64,000 nucleotides of DNA. Source: Chromobotia macracanthus. Its lineage: Eukaryota; Chordata; Actinopteri; Cypriniformes; Botiidae. The first letter of the stretch is position 1. The number at the start of each line of letters is the position of its first letter. The DNA lies in contig JAZGTH010000088.1 of the NCBI GenBank assembly GCA_036877525.1, positions 4,467,501-4,531,500 on the forward strand. Reading direction: 5' to 3'. The notes below the pieces were generated by a model that saw only the letters and a list, made by a program, of their open reading frames with translations, was not told where the DNA came from and searched no databases. The translations under genes and the position numbers were made by a program. This document shows positions 14,289-25,246 of the stretch, one piece after another.

Positions 14289-16866
14289 ATATAACATCTT
14301 TGATTATTTACATAAATTCTACATTTTATTTTCGTGGTATTAGGTTAGCAACTCTCAGATTCAAGGTTTTGAAAATATGAAAACGACTGCATTTTCCCTT
14401 TTACATTTCAACATTACATTTTTCTGAAATCTACTCATATAGACAGTTGGACACTGTAGACAAAGTATATAAAGGGAAGGTTTATGTAAGTCCACAGGGT
14501 CACATGTGCCCGTACGTGAAGAAACACCCAGCATTTAAAATCTGAGTTCTTTTATTTGTGTAATGCCCGGAAATCTCCTTTTGTTTATTGAGTGAATCTG
14601 CTCTGTGTGGATTTTCTGAGAATTACAACCCTAAGAACACCTAGCCAGATGTCAAGCCCATCACACACATACAGAAAGACAGAGAGAAAGAAAAGAGAGA
14701 GTGAGAGAGAGACCTTTACAGACCATACACCTTGCACTTATAACTCGCGCTTGAGTGAATAGATGAAGCAGTAAACAGAGAAACAGCTTTCAAGCGTTTC
14801 CAGCTGCTTTAAGTAGCTGCATAATGCACACAAGGGCTCAGGTAATGTTCCAGAATCCTCTGTGCTTTCACAAAAAAACATGACCCAGTTCCACCTCCCT
14901 AACATCTACATGCCCAAACACACGCACACATATTACATCCCTGAGATAACAACCGCGCTTTTCTGACTTATCTGTAACTGTTCCAGCTCAGGAAGGTTCT
15001 AAAGAATGATTTTATAGCTCTGACACAAGTAAATACTCAAAGTCTGCCAGCCATTATGGTGTAAACACAGTGTGACCACCTCAGGTGAGAAATAGGTACT
15101 TTTTTAAGAAACAGTACATCCAAAAATGAAAATGATGTCAAGTTTTTTTTACGAACAAATCTTTTAGGCATTATGTGAACTGAATCAGCTGGTTTCTTAA
15201 ACAACAATTTTACACAAATCGGCCCCATCTTTTCAATTGAAATGACATGGTGGTATGTAAATAATGACATAATATCCCTAGCTAAGAATTTTAGGTTGTA
15301 AGAATGTTTCCCTAGCATTTCAATTAAGTAAGAAAAATGTTAAAAATGTTATTTTGGATGTTGCAGAAACTTTCAAAATATCTAGTTTTTAGATGTTGAA
15401 CTATTCCTTACTAATATGTGAGTGAAACTGAAAAGGATGTTTAAATTGGGAATTACAGTTTGGAAAAGCCAACAAGTTAAACAAGAATATAAAGACACAC
15501 TTCATTGTATACATGCGCACATGCACATTTACTCGCTGCACACAGATTGGAAGCAGATGGAAACACTGTGTTATTCAGCAGGGGTCCTTGCAGGCTCTGG
15601 TCTTTTATAGCTGTCTATTTCACTGCCTCCCCTGAACATCTGAATATTCAACATCTCATAATTAAAGAGCAGCAAGCACAGAGCGTCCACAGTGTGACTT
15701 ACAAACAAAAAGAGCGTCCCTGTCACATTTACAAGCGTCCTTTGAAGGTCCCGTTCTTTAAAGTGAAATTACAGCCAAACTCTTTTGCAGATGCTGAAGT
15801 ATTCCCAGGCTGGTCCAGAGGAAATGTGCTTCTGTATGCGCTATGTGTGCGTAAGTGTGTTTGGGTTTGTGGATGGGTGTGTGAGACAGCACTTAGAGAT
15901 AAGAAGTGCACTAGAGATAAGAAGTGAAGGGCTTTTCTGTTTTGATTTGTTTTTTAACATGTAATTATATGATATATTGAAAGCAATGATATTATAAAAA
16001 CATCTTATTTCTCATATTCGTTTTATGCCATAAACTAACAACCCAAACAAAGATTTCTTTCTAGTATATATAAAAAAACAATCCTGATCCCAGATAACAA
16101 TCACGGGTGTTATTATGCTTGATCATAATCATCATTATCCTGCTGTTATGTTTTGCATCTAAATGGTCTATAAAGTATTTTCATTGATTCATTTCATTTA
16201 TTTACTTGTTTACTACATGTTTACTTATTTACTACGTTTTCAGCTGTCTTAAATTGATAAGCCTAAACTCAAATTATTAAATAAATTAAACCTAAATTAA
16301 ATTTATTAAACTAAATTACCCAGTTGCTCATGGGTAAATCAATGACATCACTGATCTTGAAAGAATCAATAATCAATGAAATGTCAAAATGTGAACATTA
16401 AACAATAATAGTTAGTATTATTGTTCCTAGTATTTTGCGTATGGTTGTGTAATACATTGGGTATTACTGCAGTAAATTACATAACACAAGTATATTTTTT
16501 ATTGTCATTGCGGGGCCTTTTTTACTCCTAGTCGCACAAACAGAATAAAATGATCAGAGCATCAGGTGGGCACAGGGTTTTCAGCAGTATTCACACAAAA
16601 GAAGTGTGAAATCCCACACAGATTGAAGAACAGACCCTTTAGCACGAAAGTTGTTTGTTACAAATGATGCGGAATCATGTGTTGTACAGACGAGGTGAAG
16701 AGTGGAACAAATCTGCTAATCTAAATCAGTGAAGCAGACAAACAAAAGGGTAGATTACCATATTTCAAAGCTATAATGTACATGACCTCTCACTCTCTAA
16801 ACATATTCACTAACATCAACACGAGCCACACAAACACAGATGGAGAAACAGTTTATCAACTCTCCC

Positions 16867-16897
<31 letters not shown>

Positions 16898-19800
16898 GTC
16901 TTTCTATCTATCTCTCACTCCTTTCCCTTCTTCTCTTTCTCATAAAGAAAATAAACGCCATTTGAACGAGCAGAACTGCTACACAGCATCTGTTAACCTC
17001 ATTTAGAATGCCTCAATCGTACAAACATTTAAAGAAAAATGACATTTTTATCTTGGACACATTTTGTGACTGCTGGTTGGGTAACATCAGATATGAGGCA
17101 CGGGCAGTTAAGCTCTATACTGTTCATAGTACCAGGAATTTGTTCTTGCAGTTCTCATAAACTGCTGCTACACTTTCCATCTGTGCTCAACAAGATTGCC
17201 AAAAACCATAGCTTCACACAAGCCAAAGTTCTGACAATCATCATTAAATCTGGTGCATATGAAGGTTTATTTTATCACAGAGCTGTTAGTTAAGATAAAA
17301 GAGTCCATCTTTGCTTTAATGTGTGACATTTAAAGTGGGTAATGGACAGGTGTGCAGGGACTATCTGCCTCAAATAACATTTTTAGATAACCAAAATACC
17401 ATAATTTCTCAATGTGGCAACTTGATACCTTGTAAACAGTTTCTCTCAGCAATCAAATACAGGGATTATATGAGGATGGTGTTTTCTATAAAAGCACTTA
17501 ATCTGGCAAACCAAGCTCTTTGTAAACCTTTTATGAAGGATTATGATTACATAATTGAATTCAATCAACAAAGTATGTTCACTTTAGAATCTAGATGGTC
17601 TCTAATATATGAACAACAAATCACTCCCCCACACAACATTACGTTTACTGGAACTGCTCCTGTTGCCTTTTCATGGTCTCTCTCCCTCTCTTTCTCTCTC
17701 TCTCTCTCTCTGTTCCTGACAGACGCACAGAGAAGAGAACAGTGAACGCAATGCTTCAGAGAGAAGTGCTGTCTTATCTTATCATAAGTAGGTGGAGAGA
17801 GACAGAGAGGGAGAAAAAAGATTTTATTCTAATCTGTAATCTTCACTGACCATATGATAACATATTATTACAACATAAGAACTCTCTTCCTGTCTCTTAC
17901 CAACAATATCAAAACTGAAACCACAAACTCTTGGTGATTGGTGATCTAATAATTCAGTAATTCATATAAGGAGTTTGATTTGATTTTCGTTCTTGATTCC
18001 TGTCCTCCACCCTTTCTAAATCCTTCTTTCTGTGTCTTTAAACCTTTCTAGTAAACCTATCCATCCACATATCCATCTATTAGTCACAGAAACTGTGTGT
18101 TTTTGATGCAAGTCTCTTTTAAAAACACACTCAAACACGCTCAGAGACGTCAATGACTCCAGGTTTCCATGACTATGTTGACCAAGCTGGACCATCAACT
18201 CAAGATAATTGATTGAGCACACTTCTCCAGTGGAAATACACACATCTCACTAGCACATTAAAGAGACAGTTCACCCAAAAATAAAATTCTTCAATCATTT
18301 ACTCACACTCGTGTCATTCCAAACCTGTATGTCTTTTTGGCTTCTGAGGAACACAAAAGAAGATATTGTGAAATATGCTGGTAACCGAACAACAGTGGCG
18401 GCCATCGACTTTCATTGTATGTACACAAAACCTTCTTTGGGGTTCCACAGATTGAAACAGTCATATAGGTTTTTGAACATCATGAGGGTGAGTAAATGAT
18501 GGAAAAAAAATGTATTTTTGAGTGAACTTTACGATACAATCTAAATCACAATTTCACTGTAGGAATAATGGTTGATTGATTTACAGAAAAGTCTGATTTG
18601 CAGAAAAATGCATTTTCTTGATAAAGACTGAAAATATTACTTTGCATAATAACTACTAATAAATAAGCAATAAACATGCAAAATTATTTCAGTCTCGTTT
18701 TGGTAAGAGAAAAGGATCGGCTTAGTATTTATATTCAGCACAAGATAAAGAGAGATGGTGTCAAATGTAGAATCCCTCTAGAATGTTTTATTAATGAACT
18801 TTCACTCGCTGGAACGTACAACTTTCTTCACACCCCTTTGTGCAAAAGCCACACACACACACACACAGACCGCTTTGCTTATATCAAATATATTCTATGT
18901 GCTACGCAAAACATTTTTATATGATACAGAGTGAACAATATTAACCATGTACGACACTACAAATACAAAAAAGGTACGAAATAGGACCTGTAACTCTGAC
19001 AATGTTCAGAAAATGTATCAAACAACATATTTATGAGCTATTTTATTTTATGTTAATTTTAAATGATATTTATAGTTTTGCAACTCTGTTAGCAAAATTT
19101 GGGTCCAAATATCACTTGGTTCACAATTCAGTGTCAAAAATGAAAAAAATATATATGTTTAGTGGAAGAAACGATGCAAGAGAAAAATGTGAGACAGCTA
19201 TATTCTGTTTCTGGTAATTAACTTTAGGTAATTATTATAAGTAGTTACTTAACAATAATTTAGACTGTGTGACATGATTTTAATTGTTGGACACAGTCAT
19301 TAGGACACCTTTAGCTACAGCTTGTCAAACGTGTATTCTACAAGCAAATGAGTGAATGTGTTGACTACCAATACTGGTAATCTAACATGCTCACTCAGCA
19401 CAGCACCAGATGGCCTGTTTCTGTGTCCCGGCCTGGTGGCAGACGGTGTTGCACGCTAATTCTTCCACTCATCCTCATCCTGATCTGACTGAGCACAAAG
19501 AGATGCATGGCCCATGGCGTTAAGCTGATCTGTCTCCAGGGCAACAGCTATTTCTGCCCAGCCGTAACACTCAGCGATACAGCACCACCTGATGACAGGG
19601 CCTCTCTTTGATATCCAGTGCTCTCTCTCGCATCTGTACACTGCTGCTGAGGTGCAGCTGGTTGCCCATAGCTACGGGGCATGGGCGGTGCTGGAAACTC
19701 ATCTGGTAGCAATAAAAGACTTAATGCAATAAGTCATATCTATGCAAACACACATACGCACAGCCAACCTTTTTATTTAAGGAACAGAAGCCCTACCTTT

Positions 19801-21686
19801 AGGATGAAGGCATCCCCCTTCTACTACTCTCACTTATATACCCAAAAACCTCTCGAACCCTCAACCCTTCCGTTTGTGTCTCAGACAAACAGAAGTTCAC
19901 AAACACAGACTTTACGTGATTGTTAATCAGCTTTACTCAGTGAACAGATAAACTCGATGTGTCATTAAAGACAGAAATGCATGTCATCATAAATAAATCT
20001 GTTTGTTTTTATGGGTCCTTGTTTACATAATATATAACTAACCAACCACCAGGTCACAAAGTGTCAGGCTGACATTGGACAATAGTGAACATTAAAAAAA
20101 TCTAATATGCCTATATAAACATTATAAGAATTGTTTATATAAAGGACAGAGATAAACTATATATGCAATGTTATATACACTTAATGCTGGAGTGTCAGCA
20201 ATCATATACTGAAACTGGGACATAATTATTTAAAAAACTTCCAATTAGTATTTCTAAATAATGGATGCATTTCAGTGTAGGTTTCTGTACAAGACGTTTA
20301 GTGATGATCTTAATCTGTTTGCCTAATTCCGGCTTGTTAATGGCCTAGATCCAAAATCCAAATGAAGCACACTAAATCGATTTGTATACACAGATTAAAA
20401 GACATAGGTTGTAGTTTACATAGGCCTATAAAGAATAACACGTATTGAATAATAACAATAAAATATTACACAGTTTTATGTTTTTGGTCCACGTTAATAG
20501 AACCGTGTGCCACCAGGTCATCAAAATGGTACAGCTTTCATAAAGTCCAAAATGCGCCCAGACACACACACACACACATAAATATATATACATACATTAA
20601 GTACTTTGCAATATTAACTGTACTTTTGCATAAATAACTGTTACTACTATAGTAAGTACATGGGTAACAAAGACACCAGAAAAAATAATGTATTATTAAA
20701 AATGTCATTACATGTGTAATTAAAGGAAAATAATTACATGCTTAATACACGTAGGGATGTTTTCTGTAATAATTACACAGTAATGACCTGTTTCCTTTAG
20801 CTGCTGTAACTCTCGTATTGACCTGATGTGATCTGCAATTACACACTCATCCTGCCATCCTCCCAAAATGGCGGCGACGCGCACAGTGCGCTGCACCTGC
20901 GCGTCACATCCAACTGCGTGAGACATCCATGCAATGATGTATGAAAACCCCTAAAATGATTGATTTCACCAATGCAAGTCATCTGTGACAATGCAATGTG
21001 AGACCACCATTGCATTTCGCCATCAGAGATCGTTTTGCATGGCTACAATAAAAAAAAAAAAAAAAAAAAATATGAAGTCAATGTTTTGCGTCGATTATGA
21101 ATTTCACATGTATGCGTTATGAGATGTGCTCTCGTTTTACAGACTCAATCCCACCGACCGGAGAAGAAACCGGGGATTAAAACGGGACACGAAACCCACA
21201 CATAACATGCATCTACGATAAAGGCTATTCAGCTGCAAGGGAGGCTGTCGTATGAGAAACCCTTATTATCGATCAGTGGCTTTTATTTATGGCCTGATCA
21301 CATTCCACGTAGGCTGGATATAAATGGTGCACAACAGGACAAAAAACCCCGCTGGGCTCACGTTATGTAGTTTATAGACGCGTCACTGAAATGGTTTAGG
21401 ATGCAGCGGTCTTTATCATCACTGAGGATCATCTCTCACCAGGCTCATGGATCCCGGGGTTGTCGCTCATCTCCAGCACCAGCAGCTCCCGGCGCTCGTG
21501 ACTCTCCCCCACCGTGTAGATGCGGGTGATGGAGGGGCACTGCAGCCACACGGACACCAGCGCTTTCCGCATCTCCTCGTATCGGTGGTACTCGAACGAG
21601 ATGCCTCCTTCCCCCGCAGCATCCCCGCGCGAGGCCAGGGCCAGCGCGAGCAAAGCCCCGCAAAACACCGCCGCACGCCCCGTCAT
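9183..21686 (-). CDS. cpe: Carboxypeptidase E (9 coding exons)
   Basis: A zinc carboxypeptidase of the secretory pathway that removes C-terminal Lys/Arg from prohormone intermediates in dense-core granules. Coding exons on the minus strand: 21686-21440, 14060-13864, 12099-11932, 11801-11684, 11210-11028, 10861-10722, 10601-10502, 9487-9368 and 9281-9183. All junctions are GT-AG and in phase except for one extra base in exon 8. The start is the ATG at 21686, followed by a hydrophobic signal peptide (about residues 1-24). Exon 2 carries the zinc-binding HGNE motif and exon 4 the second His (NLHGGD). Exon 6 has TLELSCDKFPPED with the presumed catalytic Glu. Exons 7-8 form the transthyretin-like domain. 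Exon 9 ends WWKMMSETLNF, the conserved amphipathic sorting tail. Corrected length is about 456 residues against about 476 in mammals. The polyarginine prosegment of mammalian CPE is not seen. cpe lies downstream of msmo1 on the same strand. Confidence 0.95.
9368..9487 (-). other. cpe: cpe exon 8 with one-base insertion
   Basis: The exon is 120 bases long, but the phases of its neighbours require 119. The frame reads AKDGDYWRLL, then one surplus G (the GG at 9457-9458) shifts it to GSW and a stop. The next frame continues as APGNYKVSASAPGYL, the expected family sequence. Splice sites on both sides are intact. This is either a sequencing or assembly error, or a real allele that would remove about 62 C-terminal residues. 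Confidence 0.9.
9724..10150. repeat. AGCTAACA-type repeat cluster
   Basis: Contains 'catccagctaacat' and 'cccagctaacaggg' blocks plus many 'aacatt' and 'aacgtt' words, matching the element at 23393-23763. It appears to be more than one degraded copy, in cpe intron 8. Confidence 0.55.
10338..10406. repeat. 23-bp tandem triplication
   Basis: Three head-to-tail copies of a unit beginning TGGCATAGCATC, with one substitution in the first copy. It lies about 100 bases beyond the donor of cpe exon 7. Confidence 0.9.
11316..11450 (-). mobile_element. tRNA-derived SINE, degraded
   Basis: On the minus strand a tRNA-like head is visible: 'gtaggtcagttagtagag' as the A box and 'ggttcgaatccc' as the B box. 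It is followed by a diverged 'atgcataaatgtaaat'-type tail. It lies in cpe intron 4, between exon 4 (11801-11684) and exon 5 (11210-11028). Confidence 0.65.
14253..14286. repeat. (TA)n microsatellite
   Basis: About 17 TA units in cpe intron 1. Confidence 0.95.
15270..15400. repeat. Truncated AGCTAACA-type repeat
   Basis: 'ccctagctaagaatttt' followed by 'aaaaatgttattttgg' and 'caaaatatctagttttt' parallels the first third of the element at 23393-23763. Confidence 0.5.
18258..18531. mobile_element. MITE with AGTTCACCCAAAAAT ends
   Basis: Starts 'gacagttcacccaaaaat' and ends 'atttttgagtgaactt' as inverted repeats. The inner 'catttactcacac' pairs with 'gggtgagtaaatgatgg'. It has the form of a fish non-autonomous DNA transposon with no coding capacity. 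Confidence 0.75.
19390..19690. promoter_or_regulatory. Possible intronic regulatory element
   Basis: An island of higher GC and low repeat content inside an AT-rich intron. It includes 'gtctccagggcaac', which resembles an RFX X-box (imperfect GTTGCC inverted halves). Its role in cpe control is inference, and conservation was not tested. Confidence 0.25.
20860..20930. promoter_or_regulatory. CpG-bearing block 0.5 kb inside cpe intron 1
   Basis: Contains 'aaaatggcggcgacg' (YY1-like core ATGGCGGC) followed by the near-palindrome 'gcgcacagtgcgc' and 'cacctgcgcg'. Such clustered CpG motifs stand out from the surrounding AT-rich DNA. It could be a downstream promoter element or a second initiation region. 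Confidence 0.3.
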
Positions 21687-22010
21687 CACTCCCGGTTCTC
21701 TCTTCCTTCGTGTGCTTCTCTAACAGCTTCCTTCCTTTCTTTCTTTCTTCCTTCCTTTCTTTCTTTCTTTCGTCCTTCCTTTCTTTCTTCCTTTCGTTCT
21801 TTCGTCCTTCCTTTATTTCTTCCTTTCTTTCTTCCGTTTCTCGCGCTCTCGTCTTCTGCGTCGTGCCCCGCGTGAAGCCGCAGAACCGATGCGCGGGCGC
21901 GCGTCCCGACTACCTGTTTAGACGCGAGCACGCGCGCGGGATAACGGGCGTGCGGTCGATTACGCGCACGTCGCGGGTGAACGCGCACGGTGCTGCCCCT
22001 GCAGGGGCGT
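21440..22010 (-). promoter_or_regulatory. cpe: cpe CpG-rich promoter and 5' UTR
   Basis: CpG-dense DNA spans exon 1 and the upstream 300 bases (for example 'gcgcgggcgcgcgtccc' and 'cgcgcacgtcgcgg' on the plus strand), as in a vertebrate CpG-island promoter. No clear TATA box is seen. A pure polypurine tract on the sense strand lies at 21725-21840, between the island core and the ATG. Confidence 0.7.
21725..21840. repeat. (CTTT/CTTC)n polypyrimidine tract
   Basis: A tract of about 115 bases of TTCC and TTTC units with rare G interruptions. On the cpe sense strand it reads GGAA/GAAA repeats. It lies 40-150 bases upstream of the cpe ATG, so probably in the 5' UTR or core promoter. Confidence 0.9.
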
Positions 22011-22400
22011 GGCTTACGTGATGACGCCAGAGCGATGGACGTGTGTAAATTGTGGGTTAAGGGAAGGCTTTGTGACTCCGCGTATGACCCCTTGCTCACA
22101 AATGTAGAGCTGTACTCTGTTTGGGGACTGTCTGTTTCCCTCACATGACACTTTACATACTGTAATATTTTCTTTTCTGATATGAGTGTACTGTATATAC
22201 TTCACCTGTGACTTAAACAACTGCTGTAAATTTAACAGGAAATATTTACACAAAGCTCCTGCTTTCTTGAGTTTACTATATTGCCCTTTTCCTGACTTGA
22301 GTGAGTGTTATAAATAATTGCTATAAATAAGTTGTGCAGTATGTTTTGCAGCATGTTGTTTTGTGGGACTGTAAAGCAAATGTGATGTAGACACTTGCTC

Positions 22401-22448
<48 letters not shown>

Positions 22449-22560
22449 CGCTCTCTCTTTCTCTCTCTGTTTGATTAAAAGCTCTGGTGCACAAGCACAA
22501 AGCCAACATTTTTTGGCAATTCTCATTGTTCATACACTTGCCTTCAAATGTACAAGAATT
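22011..22560. other. Intergenic spacer between cpe and msmo1
   Basis: A short spacer between the cpe promoter and the msmo1 3' end. It holds a (CT)n tract at 22405-22466. No gene seen. Confidence 0.7.
22405..22466. repeat. (CT)n microsatellite
   Basis: About 28 CT units with CTCG interruptions near the end. Confidence 0.9.
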
Positions 22561-22582
22561 TTCCGAGTCAAGTTTTGAAACG

Positions 22583-22592
22583 TTTATTTATT
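22583..22592 (-). promoter_or_regulatory. msmo1: msmo1 polyadenylation signal
   Basis: Two overlapping AATAAA hexamers on the minus strand (AATAAATAAA), about 340 bases past the msmo1 stop codon. This implies a short 3' UTR ending near 22565. Confidence 0.65.
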
Positions 22593-22930
22593 CTCAGCAA
22601 AGAAAAAACCAGGCAAGGCAACAAAAATGTGGTTACAAAAATAACGTGCAAGTCAGCGTGTCTTTGTTCAGGTAAAAGTAAAGTGCTTTTCAGGAATGAT
22701 GGAATATAAAGTCGTCATTATTTGAAGGGGATGAATGTTCAGCGTTCTTTTGATTTCAGTTTTCTGGACCACTGTGATCAGTGGGGCTTGTTCTCCCTTT
22801 TAAAAGGCACGTCGGTGAAAAAACTGGTATTGACTGATCTGAATTCATTCGATTCAGTTTTAAATACTTTAAATACTAAGAGTCCATGAGAGACTGCATG
22901 ATGGTGAAACAGTGACTGTATTTCTCTCAA

Positions 22931-25246
22931 TCAGTCGCTCTTCACGGCTTTATGACCGGAGTAATGTTTGTTATACTGGTAATCAGTGCTGAAGAGTCTG
23001 TCCCACCAGGTGAATGTTGAACCATAGTTACCCACAAAATTCATGTGGTGGAAGTCATGGAAACGAGCTCCAGCGTAGAATGGAATCAAATGCAGGGGGT
23101 TCAGAGGAAGGTCATAGCCACTAAAATCAGAGCAAGAGCAGGAACGTCAAATAATGAAATCAAAAGTATTACACAGATGAACAATCTGGCAACAATCTGT
23201 GACCATTCAATTTAAATGACATACAATCACACAGTCAGCATAGTGCCCCCTAGTGTTGCAATTAATGACTTTCTGGTAATAAACTTCCCAGCAACAAAAT
23301 GTAAAAATAAATAAGCAAAATACACTAAATAAGTAATAAATAACCCAAACTGCACCAGAATGGTAACATGATTGATCTCGACAAATAATTCTCCCAGCTA
23401 ACAATTTTAGATTCTAAGAATGTTCCCATAACTTTTCCATTAAGTACCAAAACGTTAAAAAGGTTATTTTGAAAGTTCCAGGAACATTCAAAACATCCAG
23501 TTTTTTATATGTAGTATTAATGTTATTGTATGGTTGTAGAAATATTATTCAAACATTTCTTTACTGTTTTTAAAAACATTACACTAACTACTTAAGAATA
23601 GCATTTTTGATATATATGATATATAACATTAAATAAACATTCTGAATGTTACTGCAATAAACGTTACTGCAATAAAGTTACTGCAATAAAGTTTTTTGAT
23701 AATTCTGGGAAAACCTTTAAAGAACATTAGCCAACGTTCTGACAATGATCCTTGTTAGCTGGGCTACCACTTTAAATGCCAAGTTTAAATGGCATTTGTG
23801 CACCTAATTCTTTGTAAAACAGTAATGCGAGACAAATGAGCACTCTGTGGAAAGCACTATTATCAGAATGGCTCTGTTGACATGGCAACATTAACCTGCA
23901 TCATATTACCGCAAATAGTCTGAGTGTCCAAGCTTACCTGTGCACATCAATAGTTTCAAGCAGACGGACAGAGACCCAGACCCAGAGCAGAATAAAATGA
24001 TTGCAGAAGATCATGATGCCAATGAAGAATCCTGCCCCCAGAATAATGGTTTCAGCAGGATGGGCATACTCAGCCTGCATGCCAAACGGAGACTAACACA
24101 CGCACGCACACACACCACACACACAGAAAGAATATGACATAGCAAGGTTATTAACAAAAAACGAAATAATATTGTCTTTATATTTTAAAGAATACTAACG
24201 CACATGTCTAAATGAGGTTTAAGAGCTAACAGCAGAGGGAAATATTAGGTTTTTCTTCATTTGCATGTCAATAACTTACGGTGAAGTCGTGATGGACTTT
24301 ATGAATGAATCTGTAGATTCTGCGATGATGTAAGGCTCGGTGGAGGAAGTAATGCCACGTGTCCTCAATCACTGCGCAGCCAAAACACTGGGCCAATACA
24401 TAAGGCCTGAATATACAAGGCCAGTAAAAGAGTCATTAAAAATAAAAGCAAGGGCCACACAAATTTATCATTGTTTCTTGCTTTATAAACTCCTCTAACA
24501 CTGCATTTTAACCAGGCACAATGAGGTAAAGCAACAAGCCATGACCGTGACAGTGAAATCTCATTGGTCCACATAACAGTATATTATGCATTCCGATTGG
24601 CTCTCTGACTAAGTCCTGTCTTCATGTTTGTATTCAGTATGCACAAAAAATCTCTTGAATTCAAGAGATTAAATTCAATTGAATTTCCCCCCCCCCCCAC
24701 CCCAATGCAATATTAATAGACCTATCCTGAATTGTTTATTAAATATGCTTACCAGCGAGGCATGGAATCCCAGTCATACGGAATATTGAAGAACTCAGTA
24801 AAGTAAAATGTCCCACAGATAAGTGGTAGCTGGATACAAAAGTGATTAAACAGCAGCATTTTAAAGCACTTCCACTGTTTCTCCCATGTCTCTGGTTTAT
24901 CCTACGAGCATACATGCAGAAACATCAGAGGATGGCAAATCAATAGAGATATTAAGACACATTTATTATAAATAAATAAAAATACACATACCGGTTGGAT
25001 CTTGTACTTTTGCATGAAGGGGAGGAACTGAAAGATAAAGCCAGGCAGACAGAACAGGAAGTAGACAAGTTCATGGACGATGAGGGAGCCCCAGGTGGCG
25101 ATCTGGAACTTGCTATAGTTCTGCAGCATGTGGTTCCAGGCATGCTTCAGAGGTTCCTGCAGTGGATTGCCTGGAAGAAATGAATCCACAAATTCCACGG
25201 CCAGGTACGCTGAAGACAGGATGTTGGCTGTGCCGTTCACCTCCAT
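22931..25246 (-). CDS. msmo1: Methylsterol monooxygenase 1 (5 coding exons)
   Basis: The C4-methylsterol oxidase of the ER membrane. It is a di-iron enzyme that oxidises the 4-methyl groups of lanosterol-derived sterols in cholesterol synthesis. Coding exons: 25246-24992, 24901-24753, 24406-24280, 24092-23938 and 23120-22931. They join in phase with GT-AG introns into 291 residues (about 293 in human). The N-terminus MEVNGTANILSSAYLAVEF matches the family. The membrane segments are hydrophobic, and the three His boxes are visible: HYFLH and HKVHH in the third coding exon, and HDFHH in the last. The ATG at 25246 lies in an exon starting at 25263, and a non-coding exon 1 ends at 26244. The C-terminus is KAVKSD, without the dilysine pair of the mammalian protein. 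SREBP control is expected for the family. The promoter carries a CCAAT tandem repeat. Confidence 0.97.
23393..23763. mobile_element. Non-autonomous DNA transposon, CCCAGCTAACA ends
   Basis: Begins CCCAGCTAACAATTTTAG and ends CTTGTTAGCTGGG, which are inverted termini. The 371-bp AT-rich body has no open frame. It sits in the last msmo1 intron. Diverged relatives are at 9724-10150 and 15270-15400. Confidence 0.75.
24649..24698. other. Two adjacent perfect palindromes and a C tract
   Basis: A perfect 22-bp palindrome centred on GAATTC (24649-24670) is followed at once by a perfect 16-bp palindrome, AAATTCAATTGAATTT (24671-24686), and then by a run of 12 C. All lie in the second coding intron of msmo1. 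Confidence 0.95.

Larger units (their letters stand above)
14061..21439 (-). other. cpe: cpe intron 1
   Basis: A 7.4-kb intron with no supported nested gene. It holds a TA microsatellite (14253-14286), a truncated AGCTAACA-type repeat (15270-15400), CT microsatellites (16872-16897 and 17677-17711), a MITE (18258-18531), a GC-richer possible regulatory block (19390-19690), a CpG-bearing block (20860-20930) and an A21 run (21050-21070). Confidence 0.8.

Noticed and set aside
21429..22021. Several plus- and minus-strand frames in the cpe promoter
   Set aside because: High GC and the polypyrimidine tract suppress stop codons. Only the CPE frame in exon 1 is supported.
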